From Thiomonas arsenitoxydans (GTDB lineage Bacteria; Pseudomonadota; Gammaproteobacteria; Burkholderiales; Burkholderiaceae_C): 64,000 nucleotides of DNA. The notes beneath the pieces were generated by a model. It made no database searches. It was not told where the DNA came from and saw only the letters and a list, made by a program, of their open reading frames with translations. Shown in pieces: positions 49,845 through 58,559 of the stretch; the stretch's first letter is position 1, and each line of letters opens with the position of its first letter. The position numbers and the translations under genes were made by a program. Where the stretch lies: assembly GCF_000253115.1 (NCBI RefSeq), contig NC_014145.1, positions 1,364,001 through 1,428,000 on the forward strand, given 5' to 3'.

Positions 49845-50381
49845 TCAACCGATGCCGCGAAGCGCCAGATAGATAATTCCAGTCATCCCCAGAAATGCAA
49901 AACCGGCCTTGTGCATAAATATTTGCTGACGTTGGTTCGGTTTCCCCAGCCTGAAGTAAACGAATGGTTCGAGGGCGCGCCAACCGTCGAGCGGTGGCAG
50001 CGGGAGCAGGTTGAACAGCCCGATGCTGATGTTTAACCCCGCCACAGCCTGCAGGAGGCCATGCAGCGGGCCGGGGTCGGCGCCGAGCAGCAGGAGGATG
50101 CTGCCAAGCAGCATGCTCGCTGCAGGCCCAGCAAGGGCAATCGCGGACACGCGCCAGCCGGATGGATCACCCAAAGTTTGGACTGACGCCTGAAGTGGAA
50201 TGAGCCTGAAAGTCACATTTCTGAGTTTGAGGCCAGGGCCAAAGCCGATCTCGATGTCGCCTGGTCGGTAGCCGAGCCAGCGTGCCGCCCAGGCGTGGCC
50301 GAGTTCGTGAGCAAGGAAAGAGGATGTGAAAACGAGCCAGACAGCAGCGAGCAGGATGAGAAGGGCGAGGGGGAGAGGCAT
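49845..50381 (-). CDS. M50-family site-2-protease-like membrane metallopeptidase
   Basis: This 178-residue membrane protein carries the zinc motif HELGH in SSFLAHELGHAWAARWLGY and the second motif NLLPLPPLDGW, both in hydrophobic helices as in site-2 proteases. It lacks a PDZ domain, giving a minimal enzyme. Intramembrane proteases of this kind release regulators or process small membrane proteins. It lies between the small membrane-protein gene and the relaxase gene on the mobile element. The target is unknown. Confidence 0.85.
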   Translation of the reverse strand: MPLPLALLILLAAVWLVFTSSFLAHELGHAWAARWLGYRPGDIEIGFGPGLKLRNVTFRLIPLQASVQTLGDPSGWRVSAIALAGPAASMLLGSILLLLGADPGPLHGLLQAVAGLNISIGLFNLLPLPPLDGWRALEPFVYFRLGKPNQRQQIFMHKAGFAFLGMTGIIYLALRGIG

Positions 50382-50442
50382 GGCAATGTGGGGCAGGGGG
50401 ACGATATATCCTCACCCCTGGCCCGCGAAATCCTTGCCTGAA

Positions 50443-50546
50443 GACCTCAGCGCCGACAGGCGCAACGGCGGCCCGCCCGATCTCAAGAGAACAAAGCACG
50501 AAAGCCGCCTCTCGCCCGCCTCGATTTTCCAGGGAGCGACAGCGAC
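50443..50546 (+). repeat. Dispersed 0.1-kb element, copy A
   Basis: The element has a 31-bp left block starting GACCTCAGCGCCGACAGG, a 52-bp variable middle and a 21-bp right block starting TTTCCAGGGAGCGACAGC. An inverted second copy lies at 62516-62617 with both end blocks identical. It occupies the gap between the peptidase start and the relaxase stop. Confidence 0.8.
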
Positions 50547-50571
50547 TGGGACATGCCGCTGCCGGCTCCAA

Positions 50572-53500
50572 TTACCGCCCTCGGCCGGCATCCTTGCTCC
50601 TCGCCACCGCAGGCTGAGGAGCAGGCCGAGTAGCTGCCGCCTGCCTGCCAGCCCCGCGCCCAGCATTCATCTGCTTGACCTGCCGCGCATCCTTGTATGC
50701 CTGCACTTCATCGCGCGACGCGCTGGCCGTTGACTTATTCAGCCTCACACCAGCCTGCTGCGCAGCCTTGGCAACGTCCTGCGTATAAAGCTTGGCCACA
50801 TCGCGCATCCGGGTCAAATTGACGTAACTCTCACGATCACCATGCCGCCCGCCCTCGGTATTGTGGTGAACCCACACCTGATTTTTGGTCTGTCCCTGGG
50901 CGCTGACAGAGGTCGTTGCGTAGGCATGGTCGATGTGCCGATACTCGCGCAAATTGACGGCCACCTCTCGGCCGCCATCTAGGCGGGCATGCATGACCCC
51001 ATCCTGAATTTTCATGACCACGCCCGACATGCCATTCAGTTTCCGATCCCCGTCTGCTTTCCCTGCGTCCCGCTCGCTTCGCGTCAATGATTCATTTTTC
51101 GTGAATCGAATCCGATCCCCAGGCGCGAATTCGCGCTCAGTCTGCCGAAAACTCTGCAGATTGGCCTTGCCTGCCTGCACCGTAACGCGATGCCCGGACT
51201 CCAGGCGCAGCGCTACGGTGTTGTGCTCGGCACTGGTCCTTTCCACCCGCGCGTATGCGTTCTTCTCGACCCCGATTGCTTTATAGCTTGCCCCAAACTG
51301 CACGATCTCGCCGGGGCGGTAGGAGGCAGCCCGCTTGGACTCTGCGGCGGTTTTGTCAGTGCGTTCCAGTGTTTCCACCTTGACCCCGGCCTGCAGCTCG
51401 CCGTGTGCTTTCCGCTCATCTCGGACCGCATCATTGATGCCCCGGCAGTCTGAGTTTGTACTGGTGATGACGATGACGTTATCCCGCTCGGCGGGGGGCA
51501 AAGCGACGTAATCCCGCGACAATTTTTTAATCACCGCCGCGTTGTCCTCCCGCGCAGCCACGCGCAGCGCCTCGCTTTGCTCTCGGCCCTTTTCCGGGTG
51601 TTGCACAAGAGCTGCTTCCTGGGCGTGGCGGATTTCAACTGCAGGGGTTGCTTGCACGGCGACGGCGTGGTCACCATCAAGAATGCGGCCGACGATGGAT
51701 TTTGCTTCCTCGGTTTGCTGGCGTCGGATTGAATCACGGCCCAGCTCAACTGTGGGCATGTGCGCCTGCGCCTGCTCGAAAGCTGTCCCAGCGCCGATCG
51801 ATTGATGCTGCAGCCGGTCTCCAAGGAAAACGGTTTTTTCACCAGCCTGCTCGGTGCTTTTGATGACCTTGTTGAAATCCGTGGTCGCAGACATGCTGGC
51901 CTCATCCATCACATTTAGGATGCGCATCGGTTTATCTGCATCTCGGCTCTGAGCCTGCGCCTGCAGGGCGCGATACTCAGCCGACCGGGCGATGGCGTCA
52001 CCAATGCCGAGCTGGGCCTTGACTAGGCTGCCCCGCAGCAAACCTACACGGCCCCAATTTTCATGTTTGACAAGAGCCCGCTTCGCCTCGTGCTTGATCA
52101 GCGCTCGCCAGGGTAGGCTGGCCACGCCACGCCCGAAAAAGGCGTCCACACTGCGATTGATGCCTTGCCGCGCAGCCGCTGCAGCCTCAGATTTCAGCGT
52201 GCCGCCTTGCCGATAGACATGGCCATCGCGTCCGACTGAATAGGTCTTTTTTGTCAGGCCAGCATGGCGCATGTTGCGAACCTCGACTGATCGTGATTGC
52301 TGGTACAGGGCGGCGGTATATGTCTCTCCGCTGCGAGTGATGTAATACCGGCGCCCGCCGTTGTCCTGCGACTTGGTTACGGATTTGTCTTTCTCCAGCT
52401 TCTCGAAATCAGGCCGAGGCGATAAGGAGGATCGCCTGTCCAACGTGCGCAAGGCGGCTCGCGCGAGCATCGCGTCTTTCTCTTTGATCTCTTCATCAAT
52501 CAGGTGCCGGGCGGTGGTGCCGGACTTGATCCCAGACTCCTGCTCCACTTTTCGGGCCTGCTCAGCCCCATTGCTGTGCCCGCGCACTGCCCAGCCCTTG
52601 CTCTCGGCCGCCTCGCGCACGAACTCCAACAGGGTTGTCTTGCCAGTACCAGCAAGCCCCTGTACCCCCTGGAAGCGGTCATTCCCCGTGAGGATCATGT
52701 GTGCCGCGTTGCGCTGCTCATCGCTCAAAGCAAACCCTTTTTTTCTCTCCCATAATCCGAGGCTCTTATCAAACTCTGCGTCGCTCATCACTTTGATGTG
52801 CGCGCCACGCCCAGCCTCCAGGTGGTGTGCCAAGAACTTCTCCGCCTCCATTCCTCCTCGCGTGGTGATCTTCCCGTCCGGCCGCTCGCGCAACTCGCCG
52901 GCCTTGAACTCGCGCTGGATGGCGGCCTCCAGATCGGCGTAGCTGGCTCGGCCCTCGACAAAGCGCGCCGCGTTGGCGTACAGATCTTTTCTCGAAAACG
53001 CCATTTCCCGTTCGCCCAGGTGCTTACGTGCCATCGCCACGGCCCGCTCGGCTTCCTGGCGTGGGGTGGTCTGCTCCAGCTCCATCGGGCCTTTCTCATG
53101 TCGCTCGGCGGGTTGCAACCCTGCGGCCTGGCCGCGCTCCAGCCATTGCTCACGCTGCAGCTCCGCGCTGTCGGGCGCAGCCTTGGCGGCGCGGGTGGAA
53201 TAGAAGGCCCGCGTCCTGTCAGCGCCAGTGGCCTGGTCAGGCTCGATCCCCTGAGCCGCCAGCCACGCATCGATTTGTTGAGTCCGCAGGCTGAATTCAT
53301 TCACCTGCTCCGGCGTGTAGCCCTGCAGCTCGAAATTGCCATCATGAGCAAAGTCGAGGCGGTAGCCGGCCTTCTGCAACTCGTGGGCCATGGCGGCCTT
53401 GTAGATCTGATCTGCAGTGGTTCGCAGCTCCAGCAGCCGCTCGTTGCTGAGGCTCATCCAACGACCCTCGTGCATCGTCATGTTGGCGATCACGACATGG

Positions 53501-53637
53501 GTGTGAGTCTGAGGGTCCAGCTCGCGGCTGATTGAGTGCTCAAATTTGGCGTAGATGAGATTGCCTTGTTCGTGCCGAACGAAAATTGACCCACTTTTGA
53601 AGGTTATGCCGACGCAAAATTGACCCGGGTGTTCCAC
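50572..53637 (-). CDS. MobF (TrwC/TraI-type) relaxase-helicase, N-terminus lost to IS21
   Basis: The open frame gives 1,021 residues, but the first 23 derive from the IS21 end. The remaining relaxase part begins at the His-triad motif FEHSISRELDPQTHTHVVIA (His34, His45, His47), so the roughly first 120 residues with the catalytic tyrosines are gone. The helicase part is complete: Walker A GVQGLAGTGKTTLLEF, DEASMS, GDRLQHQSIGAGTAFEQ, and motif V/VI TTSVSAQGQTK and VNLTRMRDV. DNA nicking at oriT should be abolished. The missing N-terminus is not on the other side of the IS. Confidence 0.88.
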   Translation of the reverse strand: MEHPGQFCVGITFKSGSIFVRHEQGNLIYAKFEHSISRELDPQTHTHVVIANMTMHEGRWMSLSNERLLELRTTADQIYKAAMAHELQKAGYRLDFAHDGNFELQGYTPEQVNEFSLRTQQIDAWLAAQGIEPDQATGADRTRAFYSTRAAKAAPDSAELQREQWLERGQAAGLQPAERHEKGPMELEQTTPRQEAERAVAMARKHLGEREMAFSRKDLYANAARFVEGRASYADLEAAIQREFKAGELRERPDGKITTRGGMEAEKFLAHHLEAGRGAHIKVMSDAEFDKSLGLWERKKGFALSDEQRNAAHMILTGNDRFQGVQGLAGTGKTTLLEFVREAAESKGWAVRGHSNGAEQARKVEQESGIKSGTTARHLIDEEIKEKDAMLARAALRTLDRRSSLSPRPDFEKLEKDKSVTKSQDNGGRRYYITRSGETYTAALYQQSRSVEVRNMRHAGLTKKTYSVGRDGHVYRQGGTLKSEAAAAARQGINRSVDAFFGRGVASLPWRALIKHEAKRALVKHENWGRVGLLRGSLVKAQLGIGDAIARSAEYRALQAQAQSRDADKPMRILNVMDEASMSATTDFNKVIKSTEQAGEKTVFLGDRLQHQSIGAGTAFEQAQAHMPTVELGRDSIRRQQTEEAKSIVGRILDGDHAVAVQATPAVEIRHAQEAALVQHPEKGREQSEALRVAAREDNAAVIKKLSRDYVALPPAERDNVIVITSTNSDCRGINDAVRDERKAHGELQAGVKVETLERTDKTAAESKRAASYRPGEIVQFGASYKAIGVEKNAYARVERTSAEHNTVALRLESGHRVTVQAGKANLQSFRQTEREFAPGDRIRFTKNESLTRSERDAGKADGDRKLNGMSGVVMKIQDGVMHARLDGGREVAVNLREYRHIDHAYATTSVSAQGQTKNQVWVHHNTEGGRHGDRESYVNLTRMRDVAKLYTQDVAKAAQQAGVRLNKSTASASRDEVQAYKDARQVKQMNAGRGAGRQAAATRPAPQPAVARSKDAGRGR

Positions 53638-53672
53638 CTACCCTGCTGCTTTTTTAGGCACGGGGAGCAGGA

Positions 53673-55202
53673 GTGATCACCATGGACATGATTGGCAAGA
53701 TCCGGCGGATGCATTTCCGCCAGAACAAATCCGTTCGAGAGATTGCCCGCAGTACGGGGCTGTCGCGCAACACGGTGCGTACCTGGCTACGCCAGCCGGG
53801 CGATGTCGTACCGCGGTACGCGGCGCGGCGAACACAACCCTCGCGCAAGCTCGCGCCCTATGTGGAGTGGCTCCGGCAGGCCGTGGCCATTGATGCGCAG
53901 CGTCCTAAAGCGCAGCGGCGCACGGCCAGGGCATTGCATGCCGAGTTGAAGCGACAAGGCTATGACGGCGCCTACAGCCGCGTCACCGATTTACTGCGCG
54001 CTTGGCGACAGGCCGATGGCACGAGCGCTGTGCACGCCTTCGTGCCCTTGACGTTTGCGCTGGGCGAAGCCTTCCAGTTCGACTGGAGTGAAGAGAGCAT
54101 GGTGGTGGGCGGCGTGCCGTACCGCGTGCAGGTTGCCCACGTCAAGCTGTGCGCCAGCCGTGCCTTCTGGCTGGGGGCCTATCCCAGCCAAGGTCACGAG
54201 ATGCTGTTTGACGCCCATACCCAGGCGTTTGCCGCCTTCGGCGGAGTGCCGCATCGCGGCATCTATGACAACATGAAGACAGCCGTCGACAAAGTGCACC
54301 CGCGCAAGAAGCGCGACGTCAACGCGCGCTTTGCGGCGATGTGCAGCCACTACCTGTTCGACCCCGACTTCTGCAACGTCGCTTCCGGTTGGGAGAAGGG
54401 GGTGGTGGAGAAGAACGTCCAGGACAGCAGGCGACGTGTGTGGATTGAGGCCCTGTCGACGCCCTGGCGCTCCTTTGCCGAACTCAATGCCTGGCTGGCC
54501 ATGCGCTGCCGTGGCTTGTGGCAGGAGATCTTCCATCCCGAGTTCAGCCAGTTCACCGTGGCCGAGATGCTCGAGCACGAGCAGCCGCACCTCATGCCCA
54601 TGCCCACAGCGTTCGACGGCTATGTGGACAACACGGTCAAGGTCAGCAGCACCTGTCTGGTGGCCATGGCTGGCAATCGTTACTCCGTGCCCTGTGAACT
54701 CGCCGGGCGGCGGGTGAGCACCCGGGTGTATCCCACCGAGGTGGTCGTGGTGCATGACGGCGTGTGTGTGGCCCGCCATGCGCGGCTGGCCAACCGGGGA
54801 CAGACCACCTACGACTGGCAGCACTATGTGCCGCTGATTCAACGCAAACCCGGGGCGTTGCGCAACGGCGCGCCGTTTGCCGATCTGCCCCAGCCCTTGC
54901 AGCAACTGCGCCAGGCGCTGCTGCGGCAAGACGGGGGCGACCGGCTCATGGCCCAGGTGCTGGCGCTGGTGCCCGCATCCGGGCTGGAGGCGGTCCTGGT
55001 GGCCGCTGCGCTGGTGCTGGAAGCCACGGCCCCGTCCGGGCGCATCAGCGTGGAGCATGTGGTCAACGTGATGGGGCGCTTGCAGACCGGCCCCCAGCCC
55101 GCCCAAGTGACCACGGCCTTGACGATGGCCGATCCACCCCGCGCCGACACGGCCCGCTATGACCGCCTGCGGGTGACTGACGAGGAGCGAGATCATGCGT
55201 GA
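53673..55202 (+). CDS. istA: IS21 transposase IstA
   Basis: This 509-residue transposase starts at a GTG at 53673; an ATG follows at 53682 ([20 protein letters not shown]). It has an HTH ([20 protein letters not shown]), an RNase H-like DDE core with [35 protein letters not shown] and the Glu region [18 protein letters not shown], and a C-terminal beta-barrel ([15 protein letters not shown]). Its stop overlaps istB by 8 bp. Confidence 0.97.
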   Translation: MITMDMIGKIRRMHFRQNKSVREIARSTGLSRNTVRTWLRQPGDVVPRYAARRTQPSRKLAPYVEWLRQAVAIDAQRPKAQRRTARALHAELKRQGYDGAYSRVTDLLRAWRQADGTSAVHAFVPLTFALGEAFQFDWSEESMVVGGVPYRVQVAHVKLCASRAFWLGAYPSQGHEMLFDAHTQAFAAFGGVPHRGIYDNMKTAVDKVHPRKKRDVNARFAAMCSHYLFDPDFCNVASGWEKGVVEKNVQDSRRRVWIEALSTPWRSFAELNAWLAMRCRGLWQEIFHPEFSQFTVAEMLEHEQPHLMPMPTAFDGYVDNTVKVSSTCLVAMAGNRYSVPCELAGRRVSTRVYPTEVVVVHDGVCVARHARLANRGQTTYDWQHYVPLIQRKPGALRNGAPFADLPQPLQQLRQALLRQDGGDRLMAQVLALVPASGLEAVLVAAALVLEATAPSGRISVEHVVNVMGRLQTGPQPAQVTTALTMADPPRADTARYDRLRVTDEERDHA

Positions 55203-56013
55203 GGTCATTGCGGAACTCAAGGCGTTGCGGCTGCACGGCATGGCCGGCGCCTGGGCCGATTTGCAAGGTCTGGGGACGAACGCCAGGCTGGATGCCGCGC
55301 AGTGGCTCGTCGAGCATTTGCTGCAGGCCGAGCAGGAAGATCGCGCCGTGCGCTCGGTACGCCATCAAATCCTCTCGGCCCGCTTCCCGGTGCACCGCGA
55401 TCTAGCGGGGTTTGACTTTGATGCCTCAAGGGTTGATCGCACGCTGGTGGGGCAACTCGCCAGCATGGCCTTTACCGAAGCCGCGCACAACGTCGTGCTG
55501 GTGGGCGGGCCCGGCACGGGAAAGAGCCATCTGGGCACGGCCATCGGCGTGGCGGGCATCACGCAGCACGGCAAGCGGGTGCGGTTTTACTCCACCGTCG
55601 ATCTGGTCAACGCGCTGGAGCAGGAGAAGGCGCAGGGCAAAGCCGGGCGGATTGCGGCAAGCCTCTTGCGTATGGACTTGGTCATTCTCGATGAGCTGGG
55701 GTATCTGCCCTTCAGTCAGGCGGGCGGGGCTTTGTTGTTCCATCTGCTGTCCAAGCTCTACGAGCACACCAGCGTGCTGATCACGACCAATCTGGCCTTC
55801 GGCGAGTGGTCCAGCGTGTTCATCGATGCGAAGATGACCACCGCCTTGCTCGACCGGCTCACACACCACTGCCACATTCTGGAAACCGGGAACGAGAGCT
55901 ACCGCTTCCGTCACAGCACGGAAACCGCCAAGACCCGCATCAAGGCGCGGGAGCAAAGGCGTTCGGGCACAGCACAGGCACCCCAGCCCGCTGAGCCCGA
56001 GACACCGCTTTGA
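55195..56013 (+). CDS. istB: IS21 helper ATPase IstB
   Basis: The 272-residue AAA+ protein has Walker [18 protein letters not shown], Walker [21 protein letters not shown] and sensor [17 protein letters not shown]. It assembles on target DNA and stimulates IstA. It overlaps istA by 8 bp. The C-terminus extends with a basic, Arg/Pro-rich tail ([16 protein letters not shown]). Confidence 0.97.
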   Translation: MREVIAELKALRLHGMAGAWADLQGLGTNARLDAAQWLVEHLLQAEQEDRAVRSVRHQILSARFPVHRDLAGFDFDASRVDRTLVGQLASMAFTEAAHNVVLVGGPGTGKSHLGTAIGVAGITQHGKRVRFYSTVDLVNALEQEKAQGKAGRIAASLLRMDLVILDELGYLPFSQAGGALLFHLLSKLYEHTSVLITTNLAFGEWSSVFIDAKMTTALLDRLTHHCHILETGNESYRFRHSTETAKTRIKAREQRRSGTAQAPQPAEPETPL

Positions 56014-56210
56014 CCCCCACAAGCCCTTGGGGCAAGCCGCTCTGGGCTACGCCCGACGCAGCTTGCCCCAAGGATCCAAACCCACCCACCAGGAGCCAAC
56101 CCCACGCAAAAACCGTAGACTTATCCACACCCGACTGCGACGCAGTCGGCCTTAGACCCCGGGTCAAAATTGAATCGGCACGGTGGGTCAAAATTCCATC
56201 GGCACGAACA

Positions 56211-56411
56211 GGCTGCCGAGTCAGAGGCAGTCGGCTGGCCGAGCGTGGCGCGGTCATAGGCCGCGTTGTTCATCGCTTGCTGGCAGTAAACATGGGCCTG
56301 AACGGCTTGCTGGTCGGCGTGTTGCTGGCCGGCATGCAAGACGAATAGCCAGGCTGCGAGCAGCCCAGTTGCGGCGGCCACAATCAGCCCGAGGAATGTT
56401 GTTTGCCCCAT
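56211..56411 (-). pseudogene. Small exported or membrane protein, 3' end cut by IS21
   Basis: An ATG at 56411 starts MGQTTFLGLIVAAATGLLAA with one N-terminal helix or signal anchor, then HAGQQHADQQAVQAHVYCQQAMNN. After about 67 codons the frame enters the IS21 terminal repeat at 56210. The remaining protein resembles no family I can name. It may have been a conjugation-associated small protein. Confidence 0.6.
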
Positions 56412-56451
56412 AGTGACTCCTTTCAGTCGTTGGGTTCAGTGAGCGGAAGGC

Positions 56452-56808
56452 TCACGCCGATTCCCCCTGGCCGCGAAATTCGCGCCAGATCAGGTAGTAC
56501 CGGGCGGCTGCCCAGAAGAACAGTTCGCTGAACTCAGTGTCGAGCGCTCCGCGTGCGAGCATCTGCACGGCTACGGGGTCAGACTTATCCAGGCCGATTA
56601 GCCGCAGATGCGGCGCCAAGGCCGACTTGACGATGAGCTGCGCCACGTCCATGGCCAAAGGGTCCGCGTCGATGTGGTCGGCCACTTCGGCTCGGAAGGC
56701 CGTGTTGCCCTGCATGCCATCCCAGAGATCCACGGTGGCTTGGTGGATCGCCTGGTTGAGTGAGGCCAACTGCGCGTCTGTCAACGGGTGTTCGGTGGTG
56801 GTGTTCAT
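56452..56808 (-). CDS. Hypothetical cytoplasmic protein, plasmid-type
   Basis: The 118-residue product (MNTTTEHPLTDAQLASLNQA) is helical and mildly acidic with no membrane segment or signal; the end reads FFWAAARYYLIWREFRGQGE. The ATG at 56808 is preceded by AAGGAAG at a good distance. No family recognised. It sits in a leftward row with the zinc-ribbon and XRE genes. Confidence 0.6.
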   Translation of the reverse strand: MNTTTEHPLTDAQLASLNQAIHQATVDLWDGMQGNTAFRAEVADHIDADPLAMDVAQLIVKSALAPHLRLIGLDKSDPVAVQMLARGALDTEFSELFFWAAARYYLIWREFRGQGESA

Positions 56809-56843
56809 GATGTAACTTCCTTTTAAGTGGTGTGGCGGCAAGA

Positions 56844-57107
56844 TCAAGCCGCTTGCAATGATTTGGGTTCGGCCGTATCGCGAGCGAGGCGAACGGCCGC
56901 GAGAATGTCGGCCGGCTCGCAACCGCAGCAGCAGGACAGGCGCATGCCGGTGTCGGGCGCGAAGTTCACAAGCAGCGAGCTTGTGGACGCACCTTGATGC
57001 GCAGGACACCGGACATGCAGGGTCGCGTAGCTCAGTTGATCGATCCCCTGATCCTGGGAAATCAGAGCGAGCAGATCGGCGAGGTCATTCACGCTGCCAT
57101 GGCGCAT
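56844..57107 (-). CDS. Stand-alone primase-like zinc-ribbon protein
   Basis: The 87-residue product contains VRCPAHQGASTSSLLVNFAP followed by MRLSCCCGCEPADILAAVRL. The CxxH ... CxxC-type spacing and the following DIL-AAV helix match the zinc-binding domain at the N-terminus of phage and plasmid primases (CPAH ... C-AGC--xDIL). Toprim and helicase domains are absent, so this is a lone DNA-binding ribbon or a fragment. It overlaps the XRE gene end by 19 bp. Confidence 0.6.
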   Translation of the reverse strand: MRHGSVNDLADLLALISQDQGIDQLSYATLHVRCPAHQGASTSSLLVNFAPDTGMRLSCCCGCEPADILAAVRLARDTAEPKSLQAA

Positions 57108-57562
57108 GACGGCACCTCACGTTGGGTCAGTGCTTCAAGCTGCTTGGCTGACACGTGGTCATACAGCGCGCACATCGAAATGCGGGCTTCCACGGGCATG
57201 CGCGCCCAGGTGGGCTCGGAGGGCGCCAGGGCGCACCACATCGGGTCCGCTCGCATCGTCTCGACTCGTCGCCCCAGTTCCCTCTCCAGATCGGCGTGGA
57301 CGATGAAGTCGTCTTTTTTCAAGATTTCCGCCATCAAAAAGACTTGGGCGACGGGGACATCGAGATACTGTGCCGCGACCCGCAGCTTTTCGTGCGACAT
57401 TTGCGGCACGGACTTCACGCCGGTCAGGAGACTGGACAAGTACGGGAACGAGACTCCCAACGCCTCGGCAAGTTGCTTTTGCGTATGGCCTCTGCTGCGG
57501 GCCGTGTTCCACAGCGCGACCATTAAGGCGGCGCCAGGGGTGTGTTTGGTGACACTCTTCAT
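57089..57562 (-). CDS. XRE-family HTH transcriptional regulator
   Basis: This 157-residue regulator has an N-terminal Cro/C1 HTH (HTQKQLAEALGVSFPYLSSL, then LTGVKSVPQMSHEKLRVAAQ) and a C-terminal part of about 80 residues of unknown fold. The ATG at 57562 (MKSVTKHTPGAALMVALW) is domain-consistent. A 40-bp element just upstream (57585-57624) is repeated upstream of the exported-protein gene, and its core recurs upstream of the autotransporter, so this protein is a candidate regulator of all three. Confidence 0.85.
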   Translation of the reverse strand: MKSVTKHTPGAALMVALWNTARSRGHTQKQLAEALGVSFPYLSSLLTGVKSVPQMSHEKLRVAAQYLDVPVAQVFLMAEILKKDDFIVHADLERELGRRVETMRADPMWCALAPSEPTWARMPVEARISMCALYDHVSAKQLEALTQREVPSCAMAA

Positions 57563-57584
57563 CAATGATCTCCGTTCGGTTGGC

Positions 57585-57624
57585 TGGGCACATCGCCCAT
57601 GCGAGTACCCCTCTTTTGCGAAAT
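57585..57624 (-). promoter_or_regulatory. Shared promoter/operator element, copy 1 (XRE gene)
   Basis: A 40-bp block matches 34 of 40 positions with copy 2 at 58410-58449. Read leftward it is ATTTCGCA, 5 variable bases, GGGGTACTCGCATGGGCG and then ATGTGCCCA. It ends about 22 bp before the XRE start codon. Confidence 0.7.
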
Positions 57625-57785
57625 TTGTTTTGGCATCTGGAGTGGGCATCCGGTCATTTGGTCTGAACCCGCAGGGCGCTCGGCAGGGGGGATGAGCGGG
57701 CTCGTGCAGCACCGCATCCCCCACAGCTCCGAGTCCCAGCAGCAGTCGCCGCAGCTATCGGGAGCCTGGGACTGCGCGCTTTGCA

Positions 57786-58385
57786 TCAGCCCGCCGCCAG
57801 TGGGATGGCGAGTTGCAGGCCGACGAATCCAGATCCAGGTGGAATGCCGATCAGCTCACGCATGCGCGGGGTCTGGTTCGGCACAACGATCAGGTTGAAT
57901 CCGGCACCGTCCAGCGCGGGGAAGCGGGTCTTGAGGATCAAGCCAACGCCGGGTGACACCTTGTGCCGCGTGTAGCCCGACACAAGCCCGCCCATCACGC
58001 CTGCGCGCAGATCAGCGCCCGCCCAGGCCACGGACCAGGGGGTGTAATCGAGCGCGTAATAAAACGACGTGCGGCGTTCACTGTTGCGATAGATGCCAAA
58101 CATCATGCTGGCGTCGTCACCGAGCAGGGGTTGGTCGATCCCGATGCCAGGGTTGTCCTGGCTGTACTGGTGGCGGGCATAGCTGGTGAGGTGGTAACTC
58201 GCTGCCGTGACATCGATCTCCATGGGAGCCAGGTGCGGCATGGTCAGGCCCGGCAACTCTGCAGCGTGGGCTGGGGCGAGCATCGCCATGGTGAGGTTGA
58301 GCGCCGCCAGAGCGAACAGCGCGGCGATGGCCCCGGCGACAGCTTGCGCGGCGGGGATGAGGCGTTTTTTCAGAGAGGTTTTCAT
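57786..58385 (-). CDS. Exported, probably beta-barrel, hypothetical protein
   Basis: This 199-residue protein has a long signal peptide (start MKTSLKKRLIPAAQAVAGAI, cleavage after APAHAAELPG). The mature part alternates aromatic and polar residues (YHLTSYARHQYSQDNPGIGI, MFGIYRNSERRTSFYYALDY) like small outer-membrane barrels, and ends in a short hydrophobic strand. No family assigned with confidence. The start is 25 bp from a shared 40-bp upstream element. Confidence 0.65.
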   Translation of the reverse strand: MKTSLKKRLIPAAQAVAGAIAALFALAALNLTMAMLAPAHAAELPGLTMPHLAPMEIDVTAASYHLTSYARHQYSQDNPGIGIDQPLLGDDASMMFGIYRNSERRTSFYYALDYTPWSVAWAGADLRAGVMGGLVSGYTRHKVSPGVGLILKTRFPALDGAGFNLIVVPNQTPRMRELIGIPPGSGFVGLQLAIPLAAG

Positions 58386-58409
58386 GGTGAGTCCTGATGG
58401 TGGTTGGTA

Positions 58410-58449
58410 TGGGCACGTCGCCCATGCGAGTACCCCGCAGGTGCGAAAT
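58410..58449 (-). promoter_or_regulatory. Shared promoter/operator element, copy 2 (exported-protein gene)
   Basis: This block is 34/40 identical to copy 1 and 19/20 identical over its GTACCCC-side half to copy 3 at 61201-61220. It ends 25 bp upstream of the start codon at 58385. Confidence 0.75.
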
Positions 58450-58559
58450 CGCGGGGACTTGCGCCGAGCGCAGCGCACGGCGAGTCATCCGAAATCTGGG
58501 TGACTCGCTGAAGGTGTCCGTTGCACGATCACACAAAAAATTGGAGTTCGAGCCTGTGG

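Larger units (their letters stand above)
53567..56210. mobile_element. Complete IS21-family insertion sequence
   Basis: The 2,644-bp element is bounded by inverted repeats at 53567-53594 and 56183-56210, both starting TGTTCGTGCCGA inward and sharing TTGACCCAC. Inner copies of the AATTGACCC motif follow at both ends, as expected for IS21 transposase-binding repeats. It carries istA and istB. I see no clear target-site duplication (left flank ttgcct, right flank ggctgc). Confidence 0.92.

Noticed and set aside
50167..50733. Open frames covering the dispersed repeat copy A on both strands
   Set aside because: The identity between the two copies is confined to end blocks and the middle differs by 2 bp, which breaks any shared reading frame.
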